From: Paraphaeosphaeria minitans
Lineage: Eukaryota; Ascomycota; Dothideomycetes; Pleosporales; Didymosphaeriaceae
NCBI GenBank assembly: GCA_015832175.1
Contig: WJXW01000003.1
Span: forward strand, 2,046,001-2,110,000
Direction of reading: 5' to 3'
Length of the DNA stretch: 64,000 nt
Shown piece by piece: positions 1 to 11,443 of the stretch. Both the position numbers and the translations under genes were made by a program. Position 1 is the first letter of the stretch; each line of letters opens with the position of its first letter. Under the pieces are notes generated by a model, which saw only the letters and a program-made list of their open reading frames with translations, was not told where the DNA came from and made no database searches.

Positions 1-1122
1 TGTTGTGGGTGTCGGTACGGTGAGGAACGGGTACAGAGAGGGAAGACGGGAGGAGGAGGGAGAGCCGGGCGAAGAGCGCGCAAGAACCGCCGTCAAACGT
101 CGCAGAACCCTAACCCAGAGGCGCCAAGATGACTTTTGGTAAGATGGATTAGGGCATGGCGTAGGCGAGGGGCATGGCATGCAGCAGGGGTACCGGAGCC
201 TGGTAGCGCAAGCCACCACGGCGGCCCACTGCTCCACACACACACGGACGATCCCACGACTCCTTGCTGCCGACCTGCCACCACCTGCCCTTGTCGGCCG
301 CCCTGCGACGGCTGCTCGGCGCACACCGGCGTCCAGGCAGCGAGGCCGCTGCGCTTGAATCGTAACCAAGAAAACCGACCTCTGCATACAGGTACCCCAG
401 ATGTTCCCCAATACGAGGCCGCCGCAGCAGAGTTTCCCTTCCCTTCCCAACCCCGTCGCCGCGCCGGCCTGCCGGTTCTTTCAGCGGTGAGGAGGCGACG
501 ACCCATGATGCATTCCATTCCTCCCAAACATGTGCGCTGGCAGACAGAAGCGTACAGTGCCGCGGAAGGCTGCTGCTCGCGCTTGTTCCTGTCGGGTTGA
601 AACGCTGCACCAACAGCACGCCTGTGAACGACTCCAGAACTCCTCACACGCCCAGCGCGGAGCTGGCCATTTCATTCTGGTCCAAAACAATCACGACGCG
701 CTCGTTCCGGCGCGCCCTGGCGTTTGTGTTCCGCCGATGGGCTCTGCGTCGCTTCGCCCACATGACGCCGTTGAGGCTACCTCTGTAGTGCCAGGCACAC
801 AACACCCTCCCGCCTCTCCGGAGAGCCTGTCGCCATCTGGGGCTCGGTGCAGCATCCGGCAGCCTGATGGGCGCAGAATCTGCTGTTCCCGCGACGAACG
901 ACGTGTGCCAGCCACCAGTTCGACGGCAGGAACACCAGCCCGCTGGCCGCAGATGGCGGCCTCGTCCAGACAGGCGCACCGGGCGGCTTCATTTATGACA
1001 GGCACGTCGACAGCCACTCATGGGCGTGGGCAGCGGCCTTGCGGGCGGATCGCTCAGCTTCCCGCTGACCAGGCCCAAAAGACGCTACTGGCGAGGGCGA
1101 GGGTGGCGCTGCCACGGCCAAG

Positions 1123-1199
1123 GTGCAGTGTGCAGGATGCAGTGTGCAGTGTGCAGTGTGCAGTGTGCAGGATGCAGTGTGCAGTGTGCAGTGTGCAGG
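1123..1199. repeat. (TGTGCAG)n tandem repeat, first copy
   Basis: About eleven near-perfect 7-nt units of TGTGCAG, interrupted twice by GGATGCAG variants. A second tract of the same unit lies at 1747-1787. Confidence 0.9.
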
Positions 1200-1666
1200 G
1201 TGACACGACGTCTGGAGCCGGCCTCTACACGGTGAACGTCGGGGTAGCACGCAGCAGCAGCGGCAGCAGCAGACGCTCGCAGAGAGAGGTGGCGTCGGCC
1301 CGCTTGACGCGCTGCACAGCGCCAGTCGAGGCGGTGATGTGGGTGCGTTGTGTCTCGGGGGGCGCTGCAGCACGAGGAGCGGCAGCCCACAGTGGACCAG
1401 ATCTCCCAAGCCGCTTATGTGCCGTCCCCACCAAGCTTCCGGCCTGTTCTTCGCTTTAGGGTCCGTGACGCACTGGTTTCTCCGCCTCCCGCCCGGCAGA
1501 CTGCCCCATCCCTGCCTGGCCGAATCTGACAAGGAGCCCGCCGCCGGGGGCTTTTGGGATCACACAAGGCTCGGCCTGGGGGCGGCAGCCTGCGGCCCTG
1601 CGGCAGTACCAGGGCGCTGGGGTTCAGACTTGTCCAAGGCCTGCCTTCCGCCGTGGCCGAAGCCTG

Positions 1667-1740
1667 ACCTCAGTGCCCTCGTTGACCTCAGTGCCCTCGT
1701 TGCCCTCAGTGCCCTCAGTGCCCTCAGTGCCCTCAGTGCC
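1667..1740. repeat. 10-nt tandem repeat CCTCAGTGCC
   Basis: Seven units of CCTCAGTGCC. Early units carry CGTTGA/CGTTGC variants and the last four are near perfect. It abuts the TGTGCAG tract at 1747. Confidence 0.85.
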
Positions 1741-1746
1741 CACCGT

Positions 1747-1787
1747 TTGCAGTGTGCAGTGTGCAGTGTGCAGTGTGCAGTGTGCAC
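1747..1787. repeat. (TGTGCAG)n tandem repeat, second copy
   Basis: Five to six units of the same heptamer seen at 1123-1199, directly after the CCTCAGTGCC array. Confidence 0.9.
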
Positions 1788-2263
1788 CGGTCTGTGAAGC
1801 TGCTGCCCGCCCCAGTGCGACCTGCCAGCCATCACTCGCGCTTGGCCCACCAGCCTTTGTCGCGCCATGGTGGACGCCATACCGCGATGGGGTTTTCCTT
1901 CTAGCCTGCAGCCACGTGAAACGCTGCGTCTGGATGGCTGAGCGACCGCCCCCGGAGCAAGCCATTGTGGAGTTAGGGGCTGCGCGTCATGCCTTGAGCG
2001 ACCGAACCCTGAAGCTCTCGCCAAGCGCGCCGTGGACACCAGGAAGAAGTCTCGAAGAAGTCGCCGTGAACCCATTTCGGTTCTCGACGCAATCCCCCGA
2101 TAGAGCCCCCTTTGACACGCCTTGGTGCAGAGACGAATCGCGTCCGACTCTGTGATGTACTGTCCCGTAGCCTACCGTACAAGTTCCGCCGTCGGCACCG
2201 CGGCAGTACCTAGGTAGCTTGACGTGCGGCTATAATTGGGTGCGCGGCTCAGCCCAGCCCACC

Positions 2264-2303
2264 ATGAGACCGTGAGACCGTGAGACCGTGATACCGTGAG
2301 ACT
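2264..2303. repeat. 8-nt tandem repeat TGAGACCG
   Basis: Five consecutive 8-nt units (TGAGACCG three times, TGATACCG, then a partial TGAGACT) in intergenic DNA. Confidence 0.85.
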
Positions 2304-4001
2304 CGTTTCTTGATCCTCTCCGGTCAAATCCTATGGAATTGCCCGATCCAGCCCTGCGCATCCAGATTCGATGGCCTGCCGAGGCAAGGCTTCTCCTTTG
2401 CGATGCTCCTGGACAAGCCACCAAGTTGGCACCAAGTGGACACGGCAAGGCTTGTATCAATGAGGCCCCACTGTCACAGCTCTCTCCGTGCACAGAGTGC
2501 ATTGTGCACGAGGAGTCGAGGGCCACGGGTCATCGGCACCTATTATCGCAATCGTTTCGAGCCGGCGCATTGCATACACAGTAGGGCATGCGCTCGAGGC
2601 AGACCGAGGCAGGCGCTGACGGTGAGAGCATTGCACACCTAACCACGTCGTATTCGCCTGGACATTGGCCTTGTCGCCAACGTCTCGGACCTCTTCACGC
2701 TGCATGCTTGCCGCTCTTATGCTCTCATCCGCCCGCCGTCTCACTTGACGCAAATTTCACATTTAGCCAACACCGATCTACCACAGGGCTGGTACCGGTA
2801 GCGGAGACGGCTTCCAGCATCACTGCTTAAAGCCGCCAACCCCCTGCGACAAGCTTCCCACCTGCTCATTTATTCGCGGTAACACAACTCACCTGCCCCC
2901 GCGACCATAACCTACGACTGGACACCCACGATGCCCGGTCCGGGAAAGCCTGCTGTTGGCTTCATATACCGCAATCAACGTTTCGTCTACGCGCCCGCAC
3001 CTGGGAACGCGTGCTGGAATGGACGGTGCAGCATATCGGGGAACGCTTGCATGGGTGCCGCGGTGATCGAACCCCGCGTGGGTTGGGCTGGGCTCTTGCT
3101 GACAGGTCGTGCATTCCGTCACGGCTGGCTGCAACCCGTGGTTTTCCACGCTCGGTGGGGATGGGCGGGGGGTTGATCTTGATCCTTGGCAATGGCAGAC
3201 GGTCATGATGTTCACACGTGAATCGTACCACTCATGGGCTAACGTACGTTATTCCGTAGGGTGGCCTAGCAAACTACACACTGGGTGGAAGGCGGGTACA
3301 GCTTCCCACAAGTGCGGTCGTGTTGCCAACACCAAAGGTCGGAACACAGACATGCTGTGGTACACTAGGAGAACCATCATGATTGATGCATTCCTCCTCC
3401 ACGCGGATCGTGACAGCAGGCCCATCAGCATCACGACGACTCAACCTATTATGTTTTCGGAACAACCGATCGAAAGCCATGCAAGCGGATGAGCAGACAG
3501 CGGTATGTTGCCGACGCTGGGACACGTTGGTGGGTTTCAATCACCAGATTCGGTGCCCGCCCTGCCATTCACTGCACGCCCATCAACGCTGTTGGTCACA
3601 CCCAGGGCGCGACCGCATGAGGTCATTGCGTCGCTGTGGCTGGAAGGGCAGAATGAGTAAATTCGTTGAGTGAGCCGTGTGGAGCCGTGGCGCCGCCCAT
3701 GTGTTGCCGCTGGCTTCTCCCCGAGTCGAGCATTGCAAGGTTTGTCTGGTCGGCACGCCACAGCATTCCGAACCAAAATTCTCCTGTTTTCAATGGCGTC
3801 TCGTCAACATCGGGCTTACCTATGACTATTTGCGTACATTAGTCGTATGGAGTACAGAGATGGGGTGGCTGAGCGTCGAGAGCCGTTTCCCACCAGGCAC
3901 CGCGCTCTGATTGGCTCAAGCACATCTCATGATTTCGTTCTTGGTGTCGCGTTCGCTCCCAAAACTTCCAGGGTCCAGCAACAAATCCTCCTACGCGCAC
4001 C

Positions 4002-5933
4002 ATGGGACGATTCGAGGATCACAACCCTCTGCTGCTGTATGCAGTCGGTGTGCTAACCCTGTACCTCTTTTATCGGCTCTTTAGGAACGACCCTGAGGCT
4101 GCGGTACCTTACAATGTCGCACCACTAGAGCAGGTCGCGCCAGGGTGGAAGGGCGAGGCGCTGCAGGAGCTAACAATCAAGGTGAGTAGCTGCGGATACA
4201 TGCGAGGAAGCCAATTGACACATAAAGGTCCCCGGGTCCTCTCTGATTCAATGTTACGCCCCCGCAACCGGCGAGTCCCTGGGCCGCATCAACCCCTCCA
4301 CGGCGGACTCAATCGACAGCGACATTGCGAAAGCCGCCGCCGCGCAAACAACATGGGTACAGACGACGTTCGCAGAACGGAGGAAGGTGCTCAAGACCAT
4401 GCTGAAGTTTGTCTTGGAGCAGCAGGAGACCATTGCGCGTGTAGCTTGCTTGGACAGTGGGAAGACGATGGTGGATGCGAGTTTAGGGGAGATTTTGGTC
4501 ACAGTAGAGAAGCTTAGATGGGTCATTGCACATGGCGAGGAAAGCTTGAGAAGTGAGAGCAGGCCTGGGAATCTGTTGATGGCGTATAAATGGCATGAGG
4601 TTGTGTGGCAACCGCTGGGCGTTGTAGCGGCGTGTGTGAGCTGGAAGTAAGCGCTCCCTCCATGTGCGATTGATAAATCTCTAACATGCTACAGCTATCC
4701 TGTGAGCTTCTTCCACCTCGGTCGAATAATAAGATTCCTAACAATGAACAGTTTCACAACTTGATATCGCCCGTCATTGCATCCATCTTTGCTGGTAACG
4801 CCATCATCGTAAAGGGCTCTGAGAACACGGCTTGGTCTAGCAGTTACTTCGCTTCAATCGCTACCTCCGCCCTCGTCGCCTGCGGACACAGCCCAGACAT
4901 TGTCCAGTCAGTCGTCTGCTGGCCCGACGTCGCAGAGCACCTCACTTCCCACCCTGGCATCGCACACATCACCTTCATCGGTTCTCGCCCCGTCGCCCAC
5001 CATGTCTGCGCCTCCGCTTCGAAAGCCCTCACACCAGTCTGCGTTGAGCTCGGCGGAAAAGACCCAGCCATTGTTCTAGACGACCTCTCCAATAGCGACT
5101 TCCAACGCGTCTCCAGCATCCTGATGCGTGGCGTTTTTCAGTCCGCTGGGCAGAACTGCATTGGCATCGAGCGCATCATCGCCCTTCCCAACGTCTACAC
5201 ACGCTTCATCGAGCACCTCACACCTCGCATCAAAGCCCTCTGCCCAGGCTCCATCCTCAATGCCGCTCCTGACGACGCACCCATTGACATCGGCGCCTGC
5301 ATCTCCGACGCCGGCTTCTCCCGCCTAGAATCCCTCATCGCAGACGCCGTAGCCCAAGGCGCGCGCCTCGTCTGCGGCGGAAAGCGTCACATCCACCCGC
5401 AGCACCCCAAAGGCCACTTCTTCGCCCCGACATTCCTCGTGGACGTGACGTCGTCCATGAAGATCGCGCAGGAAGAGCTTTTTGCGCCCGTGTTCACCCT
5501 CATGCGCGCAGACTCGGTCGACCACGCCATCCGCATCGCAAACTCGACGCCCTACGCGCTCGGCGCCTCCGTGTACGGCGCCTCCTCGCGCGACACTGAG
5601 CGCGTCGTCCGCGAGGTCAACGCCGGCATGGTCGCCGTCAACGACTTCGCCGTCACCTACATGGTGCAGCTGCCCTTTGGCGGCGTAAAGGGCAGCGGTT
5701 ACGGGCGGTTTGCGGGCCAGGAGGGGCTGAGGAGCGTGTGCAACCAGAAAGCTGTCACGCGCGATCGCTGGCCATGGCTGGCGAAGACGAGCATACCCGG
5801 GCCGATGGACTTGCCGCTGAAGGGCAAAGGTGCGGGGGCGAGGGCGTGGAAGATGGCGTGCGGAGTCGTGTGGGTTGGGTATGGCGACTTGAGAGGGAAG
5901 GTGACCGGTGTAAAGAATCTAGTCGGGCTGTGA
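4002..5933 (+). CDS. Msc7-like membrane-anchored aldehyde dehydrogenase
   Basis: NAD(P)-dependent aldehyde dehydrogenase of the fungal Msc7 type. Exons 4002-4181, 4228-4646, 4695-4701 and 4752-5933 give 595 aa. An N-terminal hydrophobic segment (residues about 9-25, LLLYAVGVLTLYLFY) should anchor it in a membrane. Next come the WNYPFHN substrate-tunnel motif, ELGGKD with the general-base Glu301, and GQNCIG with the nucleophile Cys338. The third exon is only 7 nt (CTATCCT) and completes WNYP; without it the motif breaks and the frame is lost. All introns are GT-AG and 46-50 nt long. The start has A at -3 (CACCATGG). Yeast Msc7 is linked genetically to meiotic recombination, but the substrate is unknown. 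I am confident of the family; the physiological role is open. Confidence 0.9.
4695..4701 (+). other. 7-nt microexon of the Msc7-like gene
   Basis: CTATCCT is flanked upstream by intron 4647-4694 (GTAAGC...CTACAG) and downstream by intron 4702-4751 (GTGAGC...AACAG). Joining TGGAA + CTATCCT + TTTCACAAC gives Trp-Asn-Tyr-Pro-Phe-His-Asn, the family motif, in frame on both sides. Confidence 0.88.
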
Positions 5934-6095
5934 AGCGTGTGAGATGCGAATCAAGACACACGCATGCAACGTATTGTACATAATACTAATATCTACCAAA
6001 TCCACAACTCTACTCTTGGTGTATATGCAAAAAAATAATTAAAAAAATTTACGGGATATCGCAAAACAATAGTCCAGATGCCCAAACACGTCTGT

Positions 6096-7676
6096 CTAGA
6101 CCGTCTCGATGTACCGCTTGATTTCCCAATCCGTGACGGCCTCGTCCCAAAGCCTGACCTCATGCTCCCGGGTTCCTCCAAAATGGTCCACAAACCCGTC
6201 ACCAAACACTTCTCTCGCCACGCTATCCTTGGCCATGAATCTTTGCGTCGCCTCTTTCAAGCTCTTTGCAAGTCTCACGCCCTTGTCGGTCGCGCCGCCA
6301 ACGTCCTCGCCCTTGCCAAGCGGCGGTATGGAAATCTCCATCTTCTTCTCGATGCCCCGCCACCCGAGCGCCAGAATCGCAGCCAGCACAAAATGCGGGT
6401 TCGTATCAGCGCCCGGAACGCGGACCTCGAAGCGCGTCGCCTTGCCCGAGGACGTGGGCGGTGAAATGAGGCGGATGCTTGCAGCGCGGTGCTCCAAGCC
6501 CCAGCTCACCGTGACAGGCGCCCAGAAGTTCTCAACCAATCTTTTATAGCTGTTTACGTTCGGCGCGAGGATGGGCATGATGTCTGGGAGACCGTCGATC
6601 AGCCCGGCGAGGAAGTGGCGTCCGAGGTCGCTCAGGAAGCGCACGTCTGGGTAGGGCGGGGAGGGGTCCTCTTCGCCGCGGTAGAAGAGGTTCTTGCCGG
6701 CGTCGTCGACGATGGAAACGTGCATGTGACCGCTGTTTCCCGGGAGGCCTTCGCGCGGCTTCGCCATGAAGCATGGAGTGATGCCGTGCTTTGAGCCGAG
6801 AGACTTGACCACGAGCTTGAAAAGAGAAGCTCTGTCGGCCATGGCGGTTATCTCGCCGAATTCGAGGGCCTATCAGTCCCAATTAGCGTCAACTGGGTGG
6901 ATGTAGAAGACAGAATGGGACGCACTGCTTCAAAGACACCCGGGCCGGATTCTGTGTGCCATCCTTCTATCCCGCAGTCAAACTGCGCGCATGCGTCGAA
7001 GATGCCATAGTAGTAATCCTGGTTATGCACCGGTCGCGTGATGCTGTAGCCGAACATGCCTTCTGTGAGCGGTGGGAGCGAATTCACAGGGTTGTCGCGC
7101 AGGAAGGTGGCTGTAGAGGAGGAATTGCGTTCGGGGCCGTCATGGCTCTTCGGTGCTCTAAACTGGTAGAATTCGTACTCGGCTGGGATGAGTCAGATAT
7201 CGAAGGGGCAACGCGCAGGATCTGTCCTGCATTTGCAGCGACGACCCACCACCGGCCATGGCGCCGTAGCCCTGCTTCCGCAGCTTGCCCACCGTCCTCT
7301 TCAATATGCTCCTCGGGCACGCGCTCAGACTGGCTCCAGTATCCGGGTCATGAAATGATACCAAGAAAAATGGTACGTTCTTCTCCCATGGTATTCTGCG
7401 GAACGACGATAAGTCTGGAATAGCCATCACGTCGCGGTAGCCGTTTTCCTTGTTGGAGATGCCCAGCTCGCGGAAGTAGGTCTGGTCGTGCATGTCCCAG
7501 CCAAAGATGACGCTGCAGAATCCGAACCCCTCTTCCGCTATGGAGAGGAAATTATTCTTCGCCATGAGCTTGCCGCGCAAGATGCCGTCGACATCGATGC
7601 CCGCGACCTTAACGGCGTTATCGTTTTTGAGGAGCTCGGGCAGGCGCTCGAGGGTTACTTCTTCGGCGTCGGACAT
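6096..7676 (-). CDS. Glutamine synthetase-like protein (class I fold)
   Basis: Exons 7676-7250, 7182-6926 and 6869-6096 give 485 aa. The order is an N-terminal beta-Grasp (residues about 10-110, VAGIDVDGILRGKLM) then the catalytic domain with GVFEAALEFGE, PGNSGHMHVS, EHRAASIRLI and RFEVRVPGADTNPH. These match the metal, ATP and glutamate sites of class I glutamine synthetases, in the subgroup often annotated gamma-glutamyl-polyamine or putrescine ligase. Fungal primary GlnA is the shorter class II enzyme (about 360 aa), so this is probably a separate glutamate-amine ligase. Both introns have clean GTGGGT/GTGCGT donors and AG acceptors that restore conserved motifs. The start is MSDAEE. The frame stays open upstream with no conserved sequence. 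Substrate is inferred, not shown. Confidence 0.87.
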
Positions 7677-8562
7677 GGTCGCGGTGGGGATACAGAAGGT
7701 CGAGGGGAGTGTAGCCAACGGTGGAGGGGGCAATGGACACAGGATAGGAAGTCCGTGAAGCGAAGGAAGGGAGATAGCAGCGATAAAGCAGGTTTGGTCC
7801 GTTGGCTTTTGGGACGGATAGCTGCGTGGAGCTCGGGCCAATGACGAGCTTGCCCCGTGTAGCTTTGCACGACTCCAACCTTTGGTTCAAACTACAACAG
7901 AATGCGGAACTGGTATCAAAGACATTTCTTGTAGCATCTTTGGGGCTATTCCCCTGCATGCTTGACTCGATATGCTTGACTCCAAAAACCAATCAAGATG
8001 AAGACGTGGTGCCCATGGTCACCGTTCGCACGGCATTACCCCGCAATCCCATTGGAGGGACAGGGGCATGCCTCGTAAACAGATCGCCATGGTGGCATTG
8101 ATCACTGATGTACAATTGAGTGATACTCCTAACCGAGCGAACGAGAGCAATCTCTCACCGCTCAGGTTCCACGATGCTTATTCACGTGTGCGATGGCGCA
8201 ACGTGGTCGCATGCGCGACTCTTATCTGACCCTAGCTCCGACTTCGGGAGCTCCCACTATCACCGACTCTATCCGTCCCAGTGACGCTTTCTCCCCAGAC
8301 CTCACCACCAACCTTCTAGCGCGGATAGCTGCAGTTCCAACATATAAACAGCATTTGAAGCTCAGTAAGTCGCTGACCCCTTCGGCACGCTTGCCACCTG
8401 CTGGCCGGATCGCCGCCACGTTGCCCCGGAATTAGTCATTCGATCCATTGTTATAAGAGCTTTCCACAGCCTCGCCTGCGTGCCTCTTACACCTTCCTAA
8501 CATCGCCAAAGATTCGTGTTCATTCCATACAAGCACCTGATTCAAGAGCAAGGACATTCAAC
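7677..8562. promoter_or_regulatory. Divergent intergenic region between GS-like and SDR genes
   Basis: This 0.9 kb must hold both divergent promoters. No coding signal or recognisable operator was seen. It contains T/C-rich stretches typical of fungal 5' regions. Confidence 0.45.
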
Positions 8563-9633
8563 ATGGGCCGTCTTGAAGGAAAAAACTGTATCGTCACGGG
8601 AGCCGCCGGGTACGTATAACAGAATCAGCGCCAGCACACGTTTATGGCCTACGGGATTGCCCCGACTTCTTCAATCCTCACGTTCAAAATCGCATCTGCA
8701 TTGTGAAATTGCCGGGCTTTGTTCTCAAGATGAGAATAAATTGCTTGAGATCTTCATTTTGCGTCGTGCTTCAACAGTCAACGAAAGCAACTAATTCGGT
8801 CCCAGAGGAATCGGTCTGGAGACCTGCATCCTCTTCGCCCGCGAAGGTGCCAACGTCCTGCTCTCCGACATCTCTGGATCGGCCCTAGAGAAGGCCCTTG
8901 AGAAGCTCAGATCCATTGTCCCAGATGCCAAGAAGCTCGACGCCAAAGTCATAGATGTCTCCAAAGAAGCCGACGTCCAAGCCATGGTCGAGCACGTCGA
9001 CTCCTGGGGCGGCGTGGACGTGATCTTCAACAATGCTGGCATAATGCACGCCGATGACGCTGATGCTATTGACACACCTGAGAAGATCTGGGATCTCACG
9101 CAGGCGATCAACGTCAAGGGCGTGTGGTTTGGTAGCAAGCATGCTGTCTTGAGCTTCCGGAAGCATGGCAAGAAGAAGGCCAGTGTCATAAACACTGCGA
9201 GTGTTGTAGCGCTTGTGGGCGCCGCGACGCCACAACTCGCCTACACTGCGAGCAAGGGCGCCGTTTTGGCGATGACAAGGGAGTTGGCCATGGTTCACGC
9301 AAGGGAGGGCTTCCGCTTCAATGCGCTTTGCCCGGCACCACTCAAGTAGGTTCTCTCTTTGCAGGGTAGACGTCACGTGCTGACGGTTGCAGCACTCCTC
9401 TCCTCCAGGACTGGCTTGGCGACGACGTTGCGAAGCGCCACCGCCGTGAAGTCCACTTCCCCACCGGTCGTTTCGGTGAGGCCATCGAGCAGGCACAGGC
9501 AGTTCTCTTCCTTGCTAGTGACGAGAGCAGCTTCGTCAACGGCACGGACTTCGTTGTTGATGGGGGCATGACCAAGTGTTATGTCACGCCGGAGGGTCCG
9601 GCTGCGGAGCCGCCGAAGAACAACGCCCGCTAG
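8563..9633 (+). CDS. Short-chain dehydrogenase/reductase (SDR)
   Basis: Exons 8563-8609, 8806-9345 and 9393-9633 encode 275 aa. The classical SDR signature is complete: TGAAGGIG nucleotide-binding loop (residues 12-19), NNAG (91-94), the conserved serine region (INTAS), catalytic Tyr162 and Lys166 in YTASK, and a C-terminal TDFVVDGGMTKCYV. Asp in LLSDISG at the end of beta-2 favours NAD(H) over NADP(H), by family knowledge. The first intron is long for this window (196 nt, GTACGT...CCCAG) and interrupts the glycine loop. The second is 47 nt. Substrate cannot be predicted. Start context is CAACATGG. Confidence 0.9.
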
Positions 9634-11443
9634 ACTCTAGCTGGGTAGTTGGTAGAAGCAGTAGCGGTAGCGATTTTCATGACTCTAGGCAACGAGACTG
9701 GCATGGGTTGTGGCTAGGATATGAGGCGTTAGGTGGGCGAGTCCTAATATGGGATGGGTTTGCATGTAATGCTCTTAAAGCCTTGATAGGTTCACCATGA
9801 TTGAATGCCGCAATGTACCCAACTACGCAGTAGTATACCTGTGTGTTGTATATACAACTTGGGAAGTCACTGCGTCAAACTACGCCGCTGCAACACCGTA
9901 TGTACTCCCTACTCTTCAAGTCAGCTTCCTTTCACTGATAAACAATCTCCACGGCACGCATATTTTTGCTTGGTTTCTTTACCCAAAGAAAGTAATACCA
10001 TGTGTAAGCGAGCGAGTATCCGGCTAGTGATTCACAGCAGGAATAGTCATCACGACTCTACTATTTCCCTTTTCTGATAAGAAGCAATGTTCCCGTAGCT
10101 CGATATGCAATTGTGTTGGTCACATACCTCGGGTGTCTGAGCATAGAATGATGTCAATATGGACCACGGCATAGGTGGAACAGCTGTCTGAAAAGATTCA
10201 TAGTACAGGGACGTCGTCGAGATTTTTTACGAAGACATGATCCAGAAGACCAGCCGAGCAGATTTCCCAAAGCAGGGGTAAAAGTGTCGCAGAGAAAGAG
10301 AAAGAGAAACGGGAGAAGGGTGTGGTATGGGGCGGGGCAGGGTTTGTGGTGTGCTTCTTGCTCAACGTCACCAAAGTCTGCACGAGAAGAACTTGTGGAC
10401 ATATCGTACAAGCCTCCAAGGGAATACTTTGGAAGTACGAAGCAGCTGTCAGTCTAGGTGCTTGGACACAAAAAGTGACCAATCCAGTTGAGGGGTCTGT
10501 TGGGTCGCACCTTGATGCTCGAAGCAAGTTTTGACGGGTCGATCCCAGCCACCGTACCTACTAATATAAATACCCTGGACCTCTCAATTTCCCTACCCCT
10601 CTCGTCGAATCTTTCGCTAGACGTGCAGACGTTCGCATGACCCCCGTAATGCGAACCACACGCAGAGCCCTTCCTTGGTCGCGTACCCACTACGGTAGTC
10701 CACATCGAGAAACCAGCCCAAGGCAGCCACATTGAACAAGTCCGCGGCACAGGGCTGAGCGGTTTTCGCAACGCGCAGGTCAGACGGCAAGGCTGCTGGT
10801 TCTCGATGCGACGAATCGCAGCGCGTATTGCCACGGCCACAAAGCAGGCAAATAGGGCCCGGCGGGGGCTGGAGGGAAGGGCATGCAAGGGGCGGGATAC
10901 AATAAGAGAAGGGACGGCCTCTTGCGGCGCTGAGAAATCGCGCACCATGAAATCACATAACTACGCTAATCGTTCCATCCGTACAGTCTCTCTGGCCTGG
11001 GAGATGGCTTCCAGTGGTAATTCTTTCCAAGAAAATACATCCAGATGTAACCCAAGCAAGCGTTCAATCTAACACAGCAGCCGAATCCTGGCACACTAGC
11101 AGCAACGCTGGAAAACAAAACATCAAAAAAAACGCTATCAATTTCCGTCCAGAACGCCAGAGATGCCGCGACACCTTCACCAACCGAGTCATTGCATCGC
11201 GGTGCTACCAAAAACTGCATGCCGGGGAGTCGAGGCATATCAAGAAACATGAAGCGGGTATCGAGTGGGGAAGAAGGAGGTGGTCCAATCAAGCGGGCCA
11301 CGAGGCGAAGCTGAAGTACCAAAGATGCAGGAAGCCGGGAAGATGGCGAAGACGAGGCCCGGGTGAGGTTCACCGGTTAGTGAGGGCGGCAGTACGTACC
11401 ACCTGCACTGCTTCAGTGGTACATGTATGGCGGCCGACGCGAC
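9634..11443. other. Intergenic region without recognised gene
   Basis: 1.8 kb between the SDR and zinc-finger genes. A purine-rich patch (GAAAGAGAAAGAGAAACGGG) lies near 10292-10315. The remaining open frames have no family resemblance and no convincing splice sites. Confidence 0.5.

Larger units (their letters stand above)
1..4001. other. Gene-free left end with short tandem repeats
   Basis: I recognise no gene here. The open frames on both strands are GC-rich, overlap each other, and show no domain or credible splice structure. The tract contains several short tandem repeats, listed separately, and ends in the promoter of the aldehyde dehydrogenase gene at 4002. An unrecognised orphan or non-coding RNA gene cannot be excluded. 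Confidence 0.6.

Noticed and set aside
105..120. CCCTAACCC, telomere-like
   Set aside because: Single occurrence, no tandem array; chance match.
530..1459. 309-codon plus-strand frame
   Set aside because: It crosses the TGTGCAG tandem repeat, has overlapping equally long frames on both strands, and lacks any domain or splice signal pattern.
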